Part shown: piece by piece, positions 18,293-27,189 of the stretch | Layout of the letters: each line of letters begins with the position of its first letter | How positions within the stretch are numbered: position 1 is the first letter of the stretch | Assembly (NCBI RefSeq): GCF_007747655.1 | Contig: NZ_CP036274.1 | Location: 1,612,001-1,676,000 of the forward strand | Source of the DNA: Anatilimnocola aggregata | GTDB taxonomy: Bacteria > Planctomycetota > Planctomycetia > Pirellulales > Pirellulaceae | Direction: 5' to 3' | DNA: 64,000 nt | The notes under the pieces: model-generated | Databases searched by the model: none | Seen by the model: the letters and a program-made list of their open reading frames with translations, nothing else | What the model was told of the DNA's origin: nothing | Made by a program: the position numbers and the translations under genes

Positions 18293-19675
18293 TCAAATCA
18301 ACTGCTTGATCGGTCCAATCTGTGGCAATTTCTTGCGTGACATCTCCAAATCGAGGTCACCGTAGTGTTCGATCAGGTTGCCGTGTGCGTTTAGCAGTGT
18401 TGTGTACCAGTTCCCCAACGTCTTATGACCTTCGTTCCCGAGAAACGGCAAGCGGATGTATTGGCCGGCCATATTTTTCAGATTGCAATTGTTGCCAGCC
18501 ATAATGAGAAACGGGGATTCCGTACCGATGCCATGATGAGCTTCGCCGTTCTCCGGAAAGTACATGATCATCGTGTTGTCGAACATTGTTCCATTACCCT
18601 CGGGAACCGTTTTGAGCTCTTCGATGATCTTGATGATCTGATTCACGTGACTGATGCGGATTTGCTCTCGGGTCTTCCAAGCAGGAACTCCGCCGAACGC
18701 CTCGTCATGCCCCAAGGGGTGAATGCCGACGCGATCCGTTTCATTTCCCGGCAAACCGGTAATCGGCGTGCCTAGATCGTCAATCGTGTAAGTCACCACG
18801 TTCGCCAACCCCGCCTTAAGAGCAGCAATAAGCACGTCGGTCATAGCCGCCTGCTTCTCAGGCGTACTGGCGTTCGGCCCTCCGTTCGCGTGGACTGGAT
18901 CGATTTTGGGCAGGTGACCTGCAAGTGACTGTGAGATTTCGACCAGCAGCTTGTTGCGTTCGCGAATCGCCTGGATCGAGTCGATATGCAGTTCCTGTCG
19001 CTTTTGTTCATGTCCCGCCAATCCACTTCTCTTCAGGCCCTCTTTGCTTTGCAAGAAGGAGAGCATGTCATTGTCGGAATTTACGGCTGCCGGATTCAGA
19101 ACGGATTTGAACAATTCGCTGCGCGCTGTGCCCGGATCCGCATAGCAGTAATTTCGAGTTTGCGGCGCTGGAGCAGAGAACCCCTCGACGATGCCAGTTC
19201 GGCCGCCCGCGAAGGAAAGCTCGACATGCCCGAACGGAGAAGGAAATAGCTTCGCCAATTCAAAATCGATCGTCGTGCGCTTGATTGCGCTCAGAGTATT
19301 CCGGTTGGATTTGAAGCAACCCATGACGGACGAAAAAGAATAGTGAACATTTTCACTCATCTTGGCAGAGAGGCCCTGCAGGATGGTCATGTGATCTTTG
19401 TAAGCATTCAAGCCTTGCAGCCACCGGGGAAGTTCGAGCTTATGCAGATCCGCATTCAGCGGCTGCTTTTTTTCGTCGAGCTCCCGATCCTTGTCGGAAA
19501 AATTAAGAGGCGCGATTTCCAAAGGGCGAATGCCACTCGATTTTCGGATGAACACAAATCGCTTCAGAATCGCCTGGCGACCCGGTGCAGCAAACGCCTG
19601 GTTAAAGGACGGCGCCAAAGCCATTACACCGGCGCCAAATACTGACGTCTTTAAGAAACTTCTGCGATTGGTCAT
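18293..19675 (-). CDS. DUF1552 Tat-exported protein (pair 2)
   Basis: This 460-residue protein begins MTNRRSFLKTSVFGAGVMAL, a strong twin-arginine signal. Family-like blocks include MTILQGLSAKMSENVHYSF, VELSFAGGRTGIVEGFSAP, a MIMYFPENGEAHHG segment and the C-terminal HKTLGNWYTTLLNAHGN. It is clearly diverged from the copy at 12896 and is not a recent duplicate. It lies four bases downstream of the second giant cytochrome gene and is certainly co-transcribed. The function of DUF1552 is unknown; export and consistent pairing with PSCyt1 proteins argue for an extracytoplasmic partner role. Confidence 0.88.
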   Translation of the reverse strand: MTNRRSFLKTSVFGAGVMALAPSFNQAFAAPGRQAILKRFVFIRKSSGIRPLEIAPLNFSDKDRELDEKKQPLNADLHKLELPRWLQGLNAYKDHMTILQGLSAKMSENVHYSFSSVMGCFKSNRNTLSAIKRTTIDFELAKLFPSPFGHVELSFAGGRTGIVEGFSAPAPQTRNYCYADPGTARSELFKSVLNPAAVNSDNDMLSFLQSKEGLKRSGLAGHEQKRQELHIDSIQAIRERNKLLVEISQSLAGHLPKIDPVHANGGPNASTPEKQAAMTDVLIAALKAGLANVVTYTIDDLGTPITGLPGNETDRVGIHPLGHDEAFGGVPAWKTREQIRISHVNQIIKIIEELKTVPEGNGTMFDNTMIMYFPENGEAHHGIGTESPFLIMAGNNCNLKNMAGQYIRLPFLGNEGHKTLGNWYTTLLNAHGNLIEHYGDLDLEMSRKKLPQIGPIKQLI

Positions 19676-19679
19676 GAGA

Positions 19680-22600
19680 TCAGTTTCCTACGGCTTTGCG
19701 GTAGATAAATGAGTCGGATGTTAGCAACGAAATAATCACAGCATCGAAACTGCCGCCTTGCGCGAGATAGGCTTGTTCGGCATCGATCAAGGTTTTGGAG
19801 TCGGAGAGGACTTCATTACGGCCCAGAAAATATCGGAAAGCATGGCGGATAATGGACTGGCGAACTCGCCGTGATTTACTCAGACGTTCGGCCAGGTCGA
19901 TCGCATCCCGCACTTCCCCGTCGAGCAAATCGTCGCCCGTGCCGCTCAAGCGGCCAGTGGAATCAACTGGCAGCGACTCGTATACGTCCCGGGTGTCCGT
20001 GAGCAGCGTCCAGTCGTCAGGGTTCTTTTTAATAAGTTTGTCTGGGTACTCCAGAGCCTCGTGCGTACGGAATCGGCCGAAGTCATCGTAGCTCTCGAAT
20101 GCATAACCGAGCGGATTCATCCGTTCATGGCATTTCCAGCAGTAGGTCGCTTCGGTCGCGCTCTTCAAGCGATCACGCAGAGTCTTGTGGTGGTCTTCGG
20201 GAATAACGGCATCCACGGTAATCGGCACGTCAGGTATTGTGCCGGCCAGCAACTTCTCGCGTACCCACTTGCCACGGTGGATAGGATCGTTCTCCGTGTT
20301 TTTCGCATGCGCGATTAGCCAGGCGGGATGCGTGAGCAGACCTCTGCGATTGGCGACCTTCGCGGGTTGGATCGTTTGATAGTTCCAGTTGTCCAGGCGA
20401 ATGTTGAAGAAGTTCGCAACGTTATACCCGACCATGAAATCGTAACCGTATCCGCGATACAGGTCGAACGGCGCTGCCTCCGTCTGCCCCTTGTCGAGTC
20501 GAGCGGTGATCGACGTCATCGACATCTTAAACAACTGAATGGTCGTCCCCTGCCGATTCCTCGCATCCAGTTTGTCGGGATCGACGCTCCGCATCTTGAC
20601 CTCCTTGAGGAAGTCTCTGTGGTCGAGCAGATCGTCTTGCTTGAAGTGCTTCCAATCGAGATCCTTGAAGTGCGCATAGATCTTCTTGATTCTGTCGGAG
20701 GCAGCCTGCATCCGCTCGTTGTCGCCGTCGTGGTAAACGAAAAACTTGTCCGTGGTCAGCAATTCCTCGAACACATTCTGGTCGTTTTCCAGGATCCACT
20801 CCACGACACGGTCGGCCTCACTGAGCAGGCGCGACGTTGCATCTCCGAGCCGATCACCCCCGAACCGCTTCTCATCCTTGAAAATCGTGATCGCGGCGGG
20901 ATAGCCGAAGAACTCGCGGAAAAAACGCAGCTTACGAATTGCCGTGTCCGTGGTGTTTTCCTGAAAATTCTTGTCTGCCAGAATCGGGTCGATTACGTAG
21001 TAGGTGTCTCTCGTCTGCAGAATCCGGAGAATCTCGCGACGATAATCGTCGCGAGTTTGGAGCCGACCGTTCTGAACCGCGAGTAGCAGTTCCGCATCCG
21101 GGCTTTGATCCGTCAACGCATAAGCAATTGCATACGCGGCATCGCGCGGATCAAGCAGACTCCGGCCATACTTGTCCGTTTCCCCAGTTCCGAATTCCTG
21201 TCGATAGACGAATTCGCTGGACAAGATTAAGGTCTGAATCAGCTTCTGGATTGCCTTGAGATTACCGAGCTTGGTTACGTAGCTTTTGGCCAGGGCCAGA
21301 TACTCCTCCGCTTCTTTGGCGTCCGGAGAACGCTCAAGAATTTGAGAGAAGAGTTGACCAACGAGATCCGATAGCAGTTGGTCAGAAGGGGGTCCCGCGG
21401 CGATCCGTTCGCGCTCGAATTCCTGCTCCCATTTGGCGACGCACTTCTCGATCACGTCAACGTAGTGATCGCCTTTCGTGCGACATGCCTTGATCGCGGC
21501 TTTGACCGCACTCATTTCGACTTCAGCCAGCGGTTTCACTTCAACGCGTTTGAGCTTCTGACGTTCCTTGATGACATGTGCGCGAATCTCCGGCAGGTAA
21601 TCTCGCAGAATCGTCATACGCCCCTGAATTTTCCGTTCATGAACTCCGAAGTAGAACCAGTTTCGCTCGCACAATGACCGGAAATGCTCATCTGACTTTG
21701 TCTCGTGCTGGGGATCAAGGAGGAATTGATAAACGGTAACGTCTCCCTCCAGGTCCTTCAGCAGATTCTGAGCAACGTGAAACGGCGCTTTTTCGTAGAC
21801 CTCACCCTTGGGCAATGCGTCGATTGGCTTGAGTTGCACTGGCACGAATTTCGGAAGCAGCAATTCGTTTTCGCTGCCGTAGAGTTCCTCGCAGAGTTGA
21901 TCGATGCGAGCTTCCAGAAACGCGCGACGCGAGGCCAGCCTGGTGCCATGATCATCTTCCAGGCCCATGATCCGATTGATCGCAGGCAGATATTTGTTGT
22001 TCTTTTTCTTCACCAAGTAGTCGGTAATGTACTCGGAAGTGGCCTGAGCATTCGTCAACATGCTCGACAAGTGCCCTCCGGTAAGATCCTCGTTGGCGTA
22101 GTAGCGAACGCCAGAACGATTCGGCAGGAGAAAAGGATTGGTCAGGCTGAGATTCTGAATCCGGTTCCCGCCCTGTACCGTGATTGCTCGTCCGTTCCGC
22201 GTAGCTCGCGTGGTGTTCTCGAGGAGCCGCTGGAACTTCGCATTGAAAATATACTCACTGATCAACCAACGCCGGTCGAAAGTAAACCCGGGCAAGTCCT
22301 GGAATTCGCCCGAGAAGAGCTTCTCATGTTCGACATAGTTCCCGTACTCGGGCTTCTGCAATTTTTTTTCCAACTTTGACGCTTTGAATCGATGCAATTC
22401 TCGCGCAGCCCAATCTGCTAGCTGTGATCGCTCCACCGCCGAGGGCTGCTGTGCGTCTCGCGGCGGCATCTGTCCCAAGTAAAGTTGCTCTTGAACCTTA
22501 TTGAGCAAGTCCAGCCGGGCTTCTTGATCCAACGAGGCTATTCCATCCAGCCGGACTTCGCCCTCCACGAGGTCGGCCCCATGGCAATCAGTACAGGATT

Positions 22601-22721
22601 TTCTCAGAACGGCTGCAATGTCTTGGGGAACGACATACTTTTCGGACGACCGCGCAACGGCAGTGGTTGAAATGAAAATGAGCAGTGCGAACAAACGTGG
22701 ACACAGGCTGCCACACACCAT
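19680..22721 (-). CDS. large planctomycete cytochrome (PSCyt1-DUF1592-DUF1588), pair 2
   Basis: The best start, ATG 22721, gives 1013 residues with the signal peptide MVCGSLCPRLFALLIFISTT; upstream methionines at 22745 and 22769 lack signal character. The PSCyt1 heme site CTDCH is at residues 43-47. The DUF1592-like segment includes DPRDAAYAIAYALTDQSPDAE, the DUF1588 region includes RRGLLTHPAWLIAHAKNTEN, and a second heme site CWKCHERMNPLGYAFESYD lies near residue 861. The central part is longer and more charged than in pair 1. It is an exported di-heme-type protein of unknown electron partners, followed four bases later by its DUF1552 gene. Confidence 0.88.
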   Translation of the reverse strand: MVCGSLCPRLFALLIFISTTAVARSSEKYVVPQDIAAVLRKSCTDCHGADLVEGEVRLDGIASLDQEARLDLLNKVQEQLYLGQMPPRDAQQPSAVERSQLADWAARELHRFKASKLEKKLQKPEYGNYVEHEKLFSGEFQDLPGFTFDRRWLISEYIFNAKFQRLLENTTRATRNGRAITVQGGNRIQNLSLTNPFLLPNRSGVRYYANEDLTGGHLSSMLTNAQATSEYITDYLVKKKNNKYLPAINRIMGLEDDHGTRLASRRAFLEARIDQLCEELYGSENELLLPKFVPVQLKPIDALPKGEVYEKAPFHVAQNLLKDLEGDVTVYQFLLDPQHETKSDEHFRSLCERNWFYFGVHERKIQGRMTILRDYLPEIRAHVIKERQKLKRVEVKPLAEVEMSAVKAAIKACRTKGDHYVDVIEKCVAKWEQEFERERIAAGPPSDQLLSDLVGQLFSQILERSPDAKEAEEYLALAKSYVTKLGNLKAIQKLIQTLILSSEFVYRQEFGTGETDKYGRSLLDPRDAAYAIAYALTDQSPDAELLLAVQNGRLQTRDDYRREILRILQTRDTYYVIDPILADKNFQENTTDTAIRKLRFFREFFGYPAAITIFKDEKRFGGDRLGDATSRLLSEADRVVEWILENDQNVFEELLTTDKFFVYHDGDNERMQAASDRIKKIYAHFKDLDWKHFKQDDLLDHRDFLKEVKMRSVDPDKLDARNRQGTTIQLFKMSMTSITARLDKGQTEAAPFDLYRGYGYDFMVGYNVANFFNIRLDNWNYQTIQPAKVANRRGLLTHPAWLIAHAKNTENDPIHRGKWVREKLLAGTIPDVPITVDAVIPEDHHKTLRDRLKSATEATYCWKCHERMNPLGYAFESYDDFGRFRTHEALEYPDKLIKKNPDDWTLLTDTRDVYESLPVDSTGRLSGTGDDLLDGEVRDAIDLAERLSKSRRVRQSIIRHAFRYFLGRNEVLSDSKTLIDAEQAYLAQGGSFDAVIISLLTSDSFIYRKAVGN

Positions 22722-22769
22722 TCTGTCGTCCTCGAGTCGTTTGGCCATTGGAGACGTAACGCAAGCCAC

Positions 22770-23070
22770 ACCGTTGCTTAGGAGGCGGTGGAGCCGAGTC
22801 GCAACGTTGAATGCTTGAGTTTAGCTGCTGGGAAGGCGATCAGATAGCTCAACGGCATGCGAGGCAGGAGGTCGTCGGACCTGTTTTCACCTGAATGGCG
22901 GCAGATTCCTCTAAAATGACCTGCCCGTGGTGTGCTGCCTAGGCACGTTTTGCTCGACGGTGAACTATCATGGCAAGTCGACCGCACGCCAGGGCGATCG
23001 AGACCGGGAAGCTTCACGCGGCAGTTCTCCAGCTGACTTTTTCACTTGCTGATTATCGGGACTTTGTCCA
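22770..23070. other. divergent intergenic region
   Basis: This stretch separates the minus-strand cytochrome operon from the plus-strand esterase and must hold promoters for both. I could not pick out a convincing -35/-10 pair or operator by eye, and no gene is visible. Confidence 0.4.
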
Positions 23071-24942
23071 ATGCACCACCAATACCTCAACTCTCTTCTC
23101 GCGTTGCTGGTGTTAAGTGTCGGGACATTTGCGCAGGCGCAATCGACTTCCGCGACGCCGCATTCGCACCTCAGACCAGTGAAGCCCCCGGCATCACTGA
23201 AGGTTCACGGAATATTCCGTAGCCACATGGTGCTTCAGCGGGACAAGCCGATCACCATTTGGGGTTGGGCACCCGTGGGCTCGAAGGTGACTGTCGCACT
23301 CGGCGACCAGAAGGGCGAGAGCAAGGCCGCTGCAGACAGTGGCAGATGGGAGGTGGTTTTCGCTGCTGAGCCCGCGAACGCGCAGGGCCAGTCGCTCGTG
23401 GTGCAGAGCGGTGACGAGAGCGTTCGCATGGACGACATTCTGATCGGCGATGTTTGGGTCATGAACGGGCAGAGCAACATGGCTTTTGCCTTGAAGGGTG
23501 TGTTCGAGGCAGATCTCGAATCGGCAACAGCTCACTTGCCACTGCTTCGGCACTTGCGAATTAAAGCCGGGGCCGAATCAGAGTATGTGGAGACAGACAT
23601 CAAGGAAGAGTTTCTCAACGGTGATGACCCGGACAAGAACTGGAAGGTCGTCACCCCGGCGGTGGCGAGCGAGATGGGGGCCATCGGCTATGTATTCGGA
23701 TCGCAATTACAACGAGCACTGCAGATTCCCATCGGCATCATCGATAACGCTCGCGGTGGGGCCTCGCTAGAAAGCCTCGTCCCACGGCACAAGTTTGCGG
23801 ACCATCCCGACGCAAAGGCCTACCTGAAATGGGTCGACGACCGTCGCGCCGCTTTTAGCGAGCAAGCGTTTCTGGCGGAACAGATTCGCAAGTATGAGGA
23901 GTCGCTCAAGCAACATGAAAAGCAAATTGCCGACGACCAGGAGAAGGGGCGAAAGGTGAATCGCCGTAAGCCGAACAAGCCGGATGGCAGCATTCGGACA
24001 TGGTCCGTGCCGGGCCGCAGCCCCAGCGATGCTGCGGCTTGTTACAACGGCATGTTTGGCGTATTCAAAGGACTAAGCATCAAAGGCGTTGCCTTTCATC
24101 AGGGATTCAACAACTCCATGATGAACACCTCCTGTAATCCCAAGTTCTACCGCCTGTTGATGAAGCTGATGGTGCAAGGCTGGCGCGAAGACTTTAAAGA
24201 TCCGCACTTGCCGGTAGCGGTGATCGGTCTGTGCGCCGGCGGCCAAGCCCAAACTGCGCTGAATTTCGAGATGGAAGGCCTATCTACGGCGTCCTACATT
24301 CGTGAAGCGCAACAGCACGGCCTGGCCGATATTCAAGATCCCGAGCACACCGCTTATATCCCTTCGGACGACCAGCGGATTCCGCAGTTGCATCCGCAGA
24401 AAAAGAAAGAGCTCGGCTTACGCGCCGCCCGTTGGGCACTGAAGACCGTGTATGGCATGAACATCATCTGGGACACCGCGAATATAGTCTCGGCTAAGCA
24501 AGAGTGGCCGGCGCTGGTGTTAACCTTCGATCGCGCGGTGTTCCCTGATGACATGAGCGCTGTGATCGAGGGATTTTCGATAGCTGACCGCTCCGGTACC
24601 TACTTCATGGCGAATGCATCCATCCGCCCGACGAAAGATAAAGCCATGGCGAACCGGCAAATCGTCGTTTCTTCGCCGTTGGTAACCGAACCGGTCTCTG
24701 TGCGCTACTCCTGGGCTCGTGGCCCCATGGGCAATCTGAAGGTCGACGGCAAACCATGGCAGCCGTTGCAGAGCTTCCGCACGGACAACATCGACTTTTC
24801 GGCCGAAGTGTCGCATATGGATCCTGATGGTCCCAGGAAAAACGCTGAAGAGCTAAAGAAACTCAAGGAGGAGGCAGCTGCAGCGCTGAAAAAACGCCTC
24901 GATAATGCGCAAATGTCCTCACCGCCTCTCGGCTCTCATTGA
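23071..24942 (+). CDS. sialate O-acetylesterase-like SGNH hydrolase, exported
   Basis: The 623-residue protein starts MHHQYLNSLLALLVLSVGTFAQAQ, a signal peptide. The sialate O-acetylesterase pattern follows: FRSHMVLQRDKPITIWGWAP in the N-terminal beta-domain, then the nucleophile motif VWVMNGQSNMAF near residue 130. In the catalytic region, FGSQLQRALQIPIGIIDNARGG is the oxyanion block, and GVAFHQGFNNS stands where the family has WYQGE(S/A)N, so the usual glutamate is replaced. Family members remove O-acetyl groups from sialic acids or other glycans. Here the true substrate is unknown; carbohydrate deacetylation outside the cytoplasm is the likely role. A lysine-rich insert (residues 275-310) and C-terminal tail are unusual. 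Confidence 0.8.
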   Translation: MHHQYLNSLLALLVLSVGTFAQAQSTSATPHSHLRPVKPPASLKVHGIFRSHMVLQRDKPITIWGWAPVGSKVTVALGDQKGESKAAADSGRWEVVFAAEPANAQGQSLVVQSGDESVRMDDILIGDVWVMNGQSNMAFALKGVFEADLESATAHLPLLRHLRIKAGAESEYVETDIKEEFLNGDDPDKNWKVVTPAVASEMGAIGYVFGSQLQRALQIPIGIIDNARGGASLESLVPRHKFADHPDAKAYLKWVDDRRAAFSEQAFLAEQIRKYEESLKQHEKQIADDQEKGRKVNRRKPNKPDGSIRTWSVPGRSPSDAAACYNGMFGVFKGLSIKGVAFHQGFNNSMMNTSCNPKFYRLLMKLMVQGWREDFKDPHLPVAVIGLCAGGQAQTALNFEMEGLSTASYIREAQQHGLADIQDPEHTAYIPSDDQRIPQLHPQKKKELGLRAARWALKTVYGMNIIWDTANIVSAKQEWPALVLTFDRAVFPDDMSAVIEGFSIADRSGTYFMANASIRPTKDKAMANRQIVVSSPLVTEPVSVRYSWARGPMGNLKVDGKPWQPLQSFRTDNIDFSAEVSHMDPDGPRKNAEELKKLKEEAAAALKKRLDNAQMSSPPLGSH

Positions 24943-25113
24943 GTTCGCTGCCTACACGCGAGGCGGTCGTTCATGGCTTGGATTAGCGAATCATGCACAG
25001 GCCGGAATTCTTGGCCCGTGTGGCGTCAATTTTTCGCCCGCATCGATCAAAGTTCCATGCCCACTCAGGACAATGCACTGCTTGGAATTCAAAATTCGGC
25101 CCCCCGCCAAACT

Positions 25114-25136
25114 GCTTCGGACACATCGATCGAAGC
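25114..25136. repeat. short form of dispersed palindromic repeat
   Basis: GCTTCGGACACATCGA runs directly into TCGAAGC. This is the left arm plus the CACATCGA core of the 38-bp repeats at 34208 and 38473 with the right half mostly missing. It lies in the 480-bp gap between the esterase and treZ, in which I see no gene. Confidence 0.45.
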
Positions 25137-25422
25137 GGCTTCGCAGAACGCCGTTGCGCCTAATTTTCGTCAAACTGCGGCTGACAACGCGGCAAAGGAA
25201 TCAGCAACGCTCTCTGACGGGAGAATGTCGTTGAAGTGTGGCGGTCACCAAAAAGCGTACACTGCTTTGGCTTGTTGACTATCTGCGGCATCGCCTCCTC
25301 CCGACTTCGAATTGCGGCTCTAATGGGCGGCGATGCGGACCAACTTGAAGGACGATCACGGCGATTGGCAAATCAGGCGTGGTGGCCAGATGCAGCATTT
25401 TTCCGAGACGGAGAGGAGCGTC

Positions 25423-27189
25423 ATGATGTTCTGCGTTTGGGCGCCGGCGGCCAGTACTGTGGAGGTGGCCATCGGTGCTGCGCGACATGCCATGCAACTG
25501 TGTGACGATGGCTGGTGGGAAGCGGAAGTTAAGGACACCGGCGGCGGGGTGGACTACGGGTTTTCCATCAACGGAGGAAGCGTGCGGCCGGATCCCCGCT
25601 CGCCTTGGCAGCCGTACGGGGTGCATGGGCTCTCGCGGACGGTGGACCATGCCGCGTTTCTTTGGACGGACCGCCACTGGCAAGCGCCGCCGCTCGCCTC
25701 GGCGGTGCTCTACGAACTTCATATCGGCACTTTTTCGCCAGAGGGGACTTTTGAAGCGGCGATCCAAAAATTGGATCATTTGGCGACGCTGGGCGTAACC
25801 CATGTTGAGATCATGCCGATTGCCGAGTTTCATGGCTCGCGGGGCTGGGGTTACGACGGCGTGGATCTGTTTGCGCCGAAAGAGTCGTATGGCGGACCCG
25901 ACGGTTTGAAGAATTTCGTCGATGCCTGTCATGCCCGCGGGCTGGGAGTGCTTTTGGATGTTGTTTACAACCATTTGGGACCCTCGGGAAATTACCTGGC
26001 TGAGTTTGGTCCCTATTTCACGCCGCACCACAAGACTCCCTGGGGAGATGCGCTGAACTTCGATGGCCCGCATTCGGATGAGGTGCGGCGGTTCTTTTGC
26101 GACAATGCGCTGATGTGGCTGCGTGATTACCATTTCGACGGTTTGCGCCTGGATGCAGTGCACGCGATCGTCGATACGTCAGCGATTCCGCTCCTGGAGC
26201 AATTGGCGACCGAAGTGGACGAACTCAAAGCGCACTTGGGGCGGCATCTGGTGCTGATCGCGGAAAGCGACTTGAACGACCCGCGTGTCGTGCGCCCCTG
26301 GGAGATCGGCGGCTTTGGCATTGATGCGCAGTGGAGCGACGATGTCCATCATGCGATTCATGCGGTGCTGACGGGCGAGCGAAAAGGATATTACGCGGAC
26401 TTCGGCACGCTCGCCGATCTAGCGACTGCCATGCAGCAGCCCTATGTTTACGCGAACCGTCATTCATCCGTACGGCAACGGCGGCATGGCCGACCGCCGC
26501 TGGGGCTCTCCGGCAGCAAGTTCGTGGTCTTCTTGCAAAATCATGATCAATGCGGCAATCGAGCGCGAGGAGAGCGTTTGAGCCAACTGGTGAGCCAGGA
26601 CCGCGCGAAAATCGGCGCGGCCCTGATGATGTTATCGCCGTTCGTGCCACAGCTCTTTCAAGGGCAGGAATGGGCGGCTGCATCGCCGTTCCAGTATTTC
26701 GTCGACTACGAAGCGGAACCCGAACTGGCGGAAGCGATCTCGCGCGGGCGGCGGAGCGAATTCGCCGCGTTTGGGTGGTTGCCGGAAGACGTTCCCGATC
26801 CAAGGGCGGAGGAGACGTTCCTTTGTTCGCAACTCCAGTGGGACGAAATCGATCACGAACCGCATGCCGAGATGTTGGCCTGGTATCAGCAACTGATTCG
26901 CCTCCGTCGGGAAGTGAACTATTTCACCGACGGACGAATGGACCTGATTGAAACCAGCTATGACGAAGAAAAGCATTGGCTCCGAGTGACGCGCGGTCCG
27001 ATGACGATCGCCTGTAACTTTGGCGCCAGCCGCTGCAACGTGCCGCTCGAGGGGCCGCATGGTATCAAACTCTATTTAACTTCGCAGGCGGGCGTCAGTG
27101 TCATCGGCGGCGAGATTTCGATGCCCGCTGAAAGCGTCGCGGTATTGGGGCCGCATTCCACCCATCGAAACGGCAGGCTGTCCCTTTGA
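25423..27189 (+). CDS. treZ: malto-oligosyltrehalose trehalohydrolase
   Basis: TreZ releases trehalose from maltooligosyl-trehalose in the cytoplasm, the second step of the TreY-TreZ route. ATG 25423 (AGGAG five bases upstream; 588 residues) is chosen over an upstream start at 25333. An N-terminal CBM48-like domain (VWAPAASTVEVAIG, then WWEAEV) leads into the GH13 barrel: LYELHIGTFSPEGTFEAA, DVVYNHLGPSGNYL, the nucleophile in GLRLDAVHAI near residue 243, the acid/base in LIAESDLNDP near 279 and the transition-state aspartate in LQNHDQCGNRARGE near 373. All three catalytic acids are present. No treY or treX is nearby. Its stop overlaps the next gene (TTGA). Confidence 0.92.
   Translation: MMFCVWAPAASTVEVAIGAARHAMQLCDDGWWEAEVKDTGGGVDYGFSINGGSVRPDPRSPWQPYGVHGLSRTVDHAAFLWTDRHWQAPPLASAVLYELHIGTFSPEGTFEAAIQKLDHLATLGVTHVEIMPIAEFHGSRGWGYDGVDLFAPKESYGGPDGLKNFVDACHARGLGVLLDVVYNHLGPSGNYLAEFGPYFTPHHKTPWGDALNFDGPHSDEVRRFFCDNALMWLRDYHFDGLRLDAVHAIVDTSAIPLLEQLATEVDELKAHLGRHLVLIAESDLNDPRVVRPWEIGGFGIDAQWSDDVHHAIHAVLTGERKGYYADFGTLADLATAMQQPYVYANRHSSVRQRRHGRPPLGLSGSKFVVFLQNHDQCGNRARGERLSQLVSQDRAKIGAALMMLSPFVPQLFQGQEWAAASPFQYFVDYEAEPELAEAISRGRRSEFAAFGWLPEDVPDPRAEETFLCSQLQWDEIDHEPHAEMLAWYQQLIRLRREVNYFTDGRMDLIETSYDEEKHWLRVTRGPMTIACNFGASRCNVPLEGPHGIKLYLTSQAGVSVIGGEISMPAESVAVLGPHSTHRNGRLSL

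Noticed and set aside
24905-24965. ACCGCCTC/GAGGCGGT inverted repeat after the esterase gene
   Set aside because: The loop is over 30 bases and no T tract follows, so it was not called a terminator.
25100-25300. 101-codon plus-strand ORF upstream of treZ (24973-25278)
   Set aside because: No ribosome site, no recognisable motif, and it contains the dispersed repeat; composition fits non-coding DNA.
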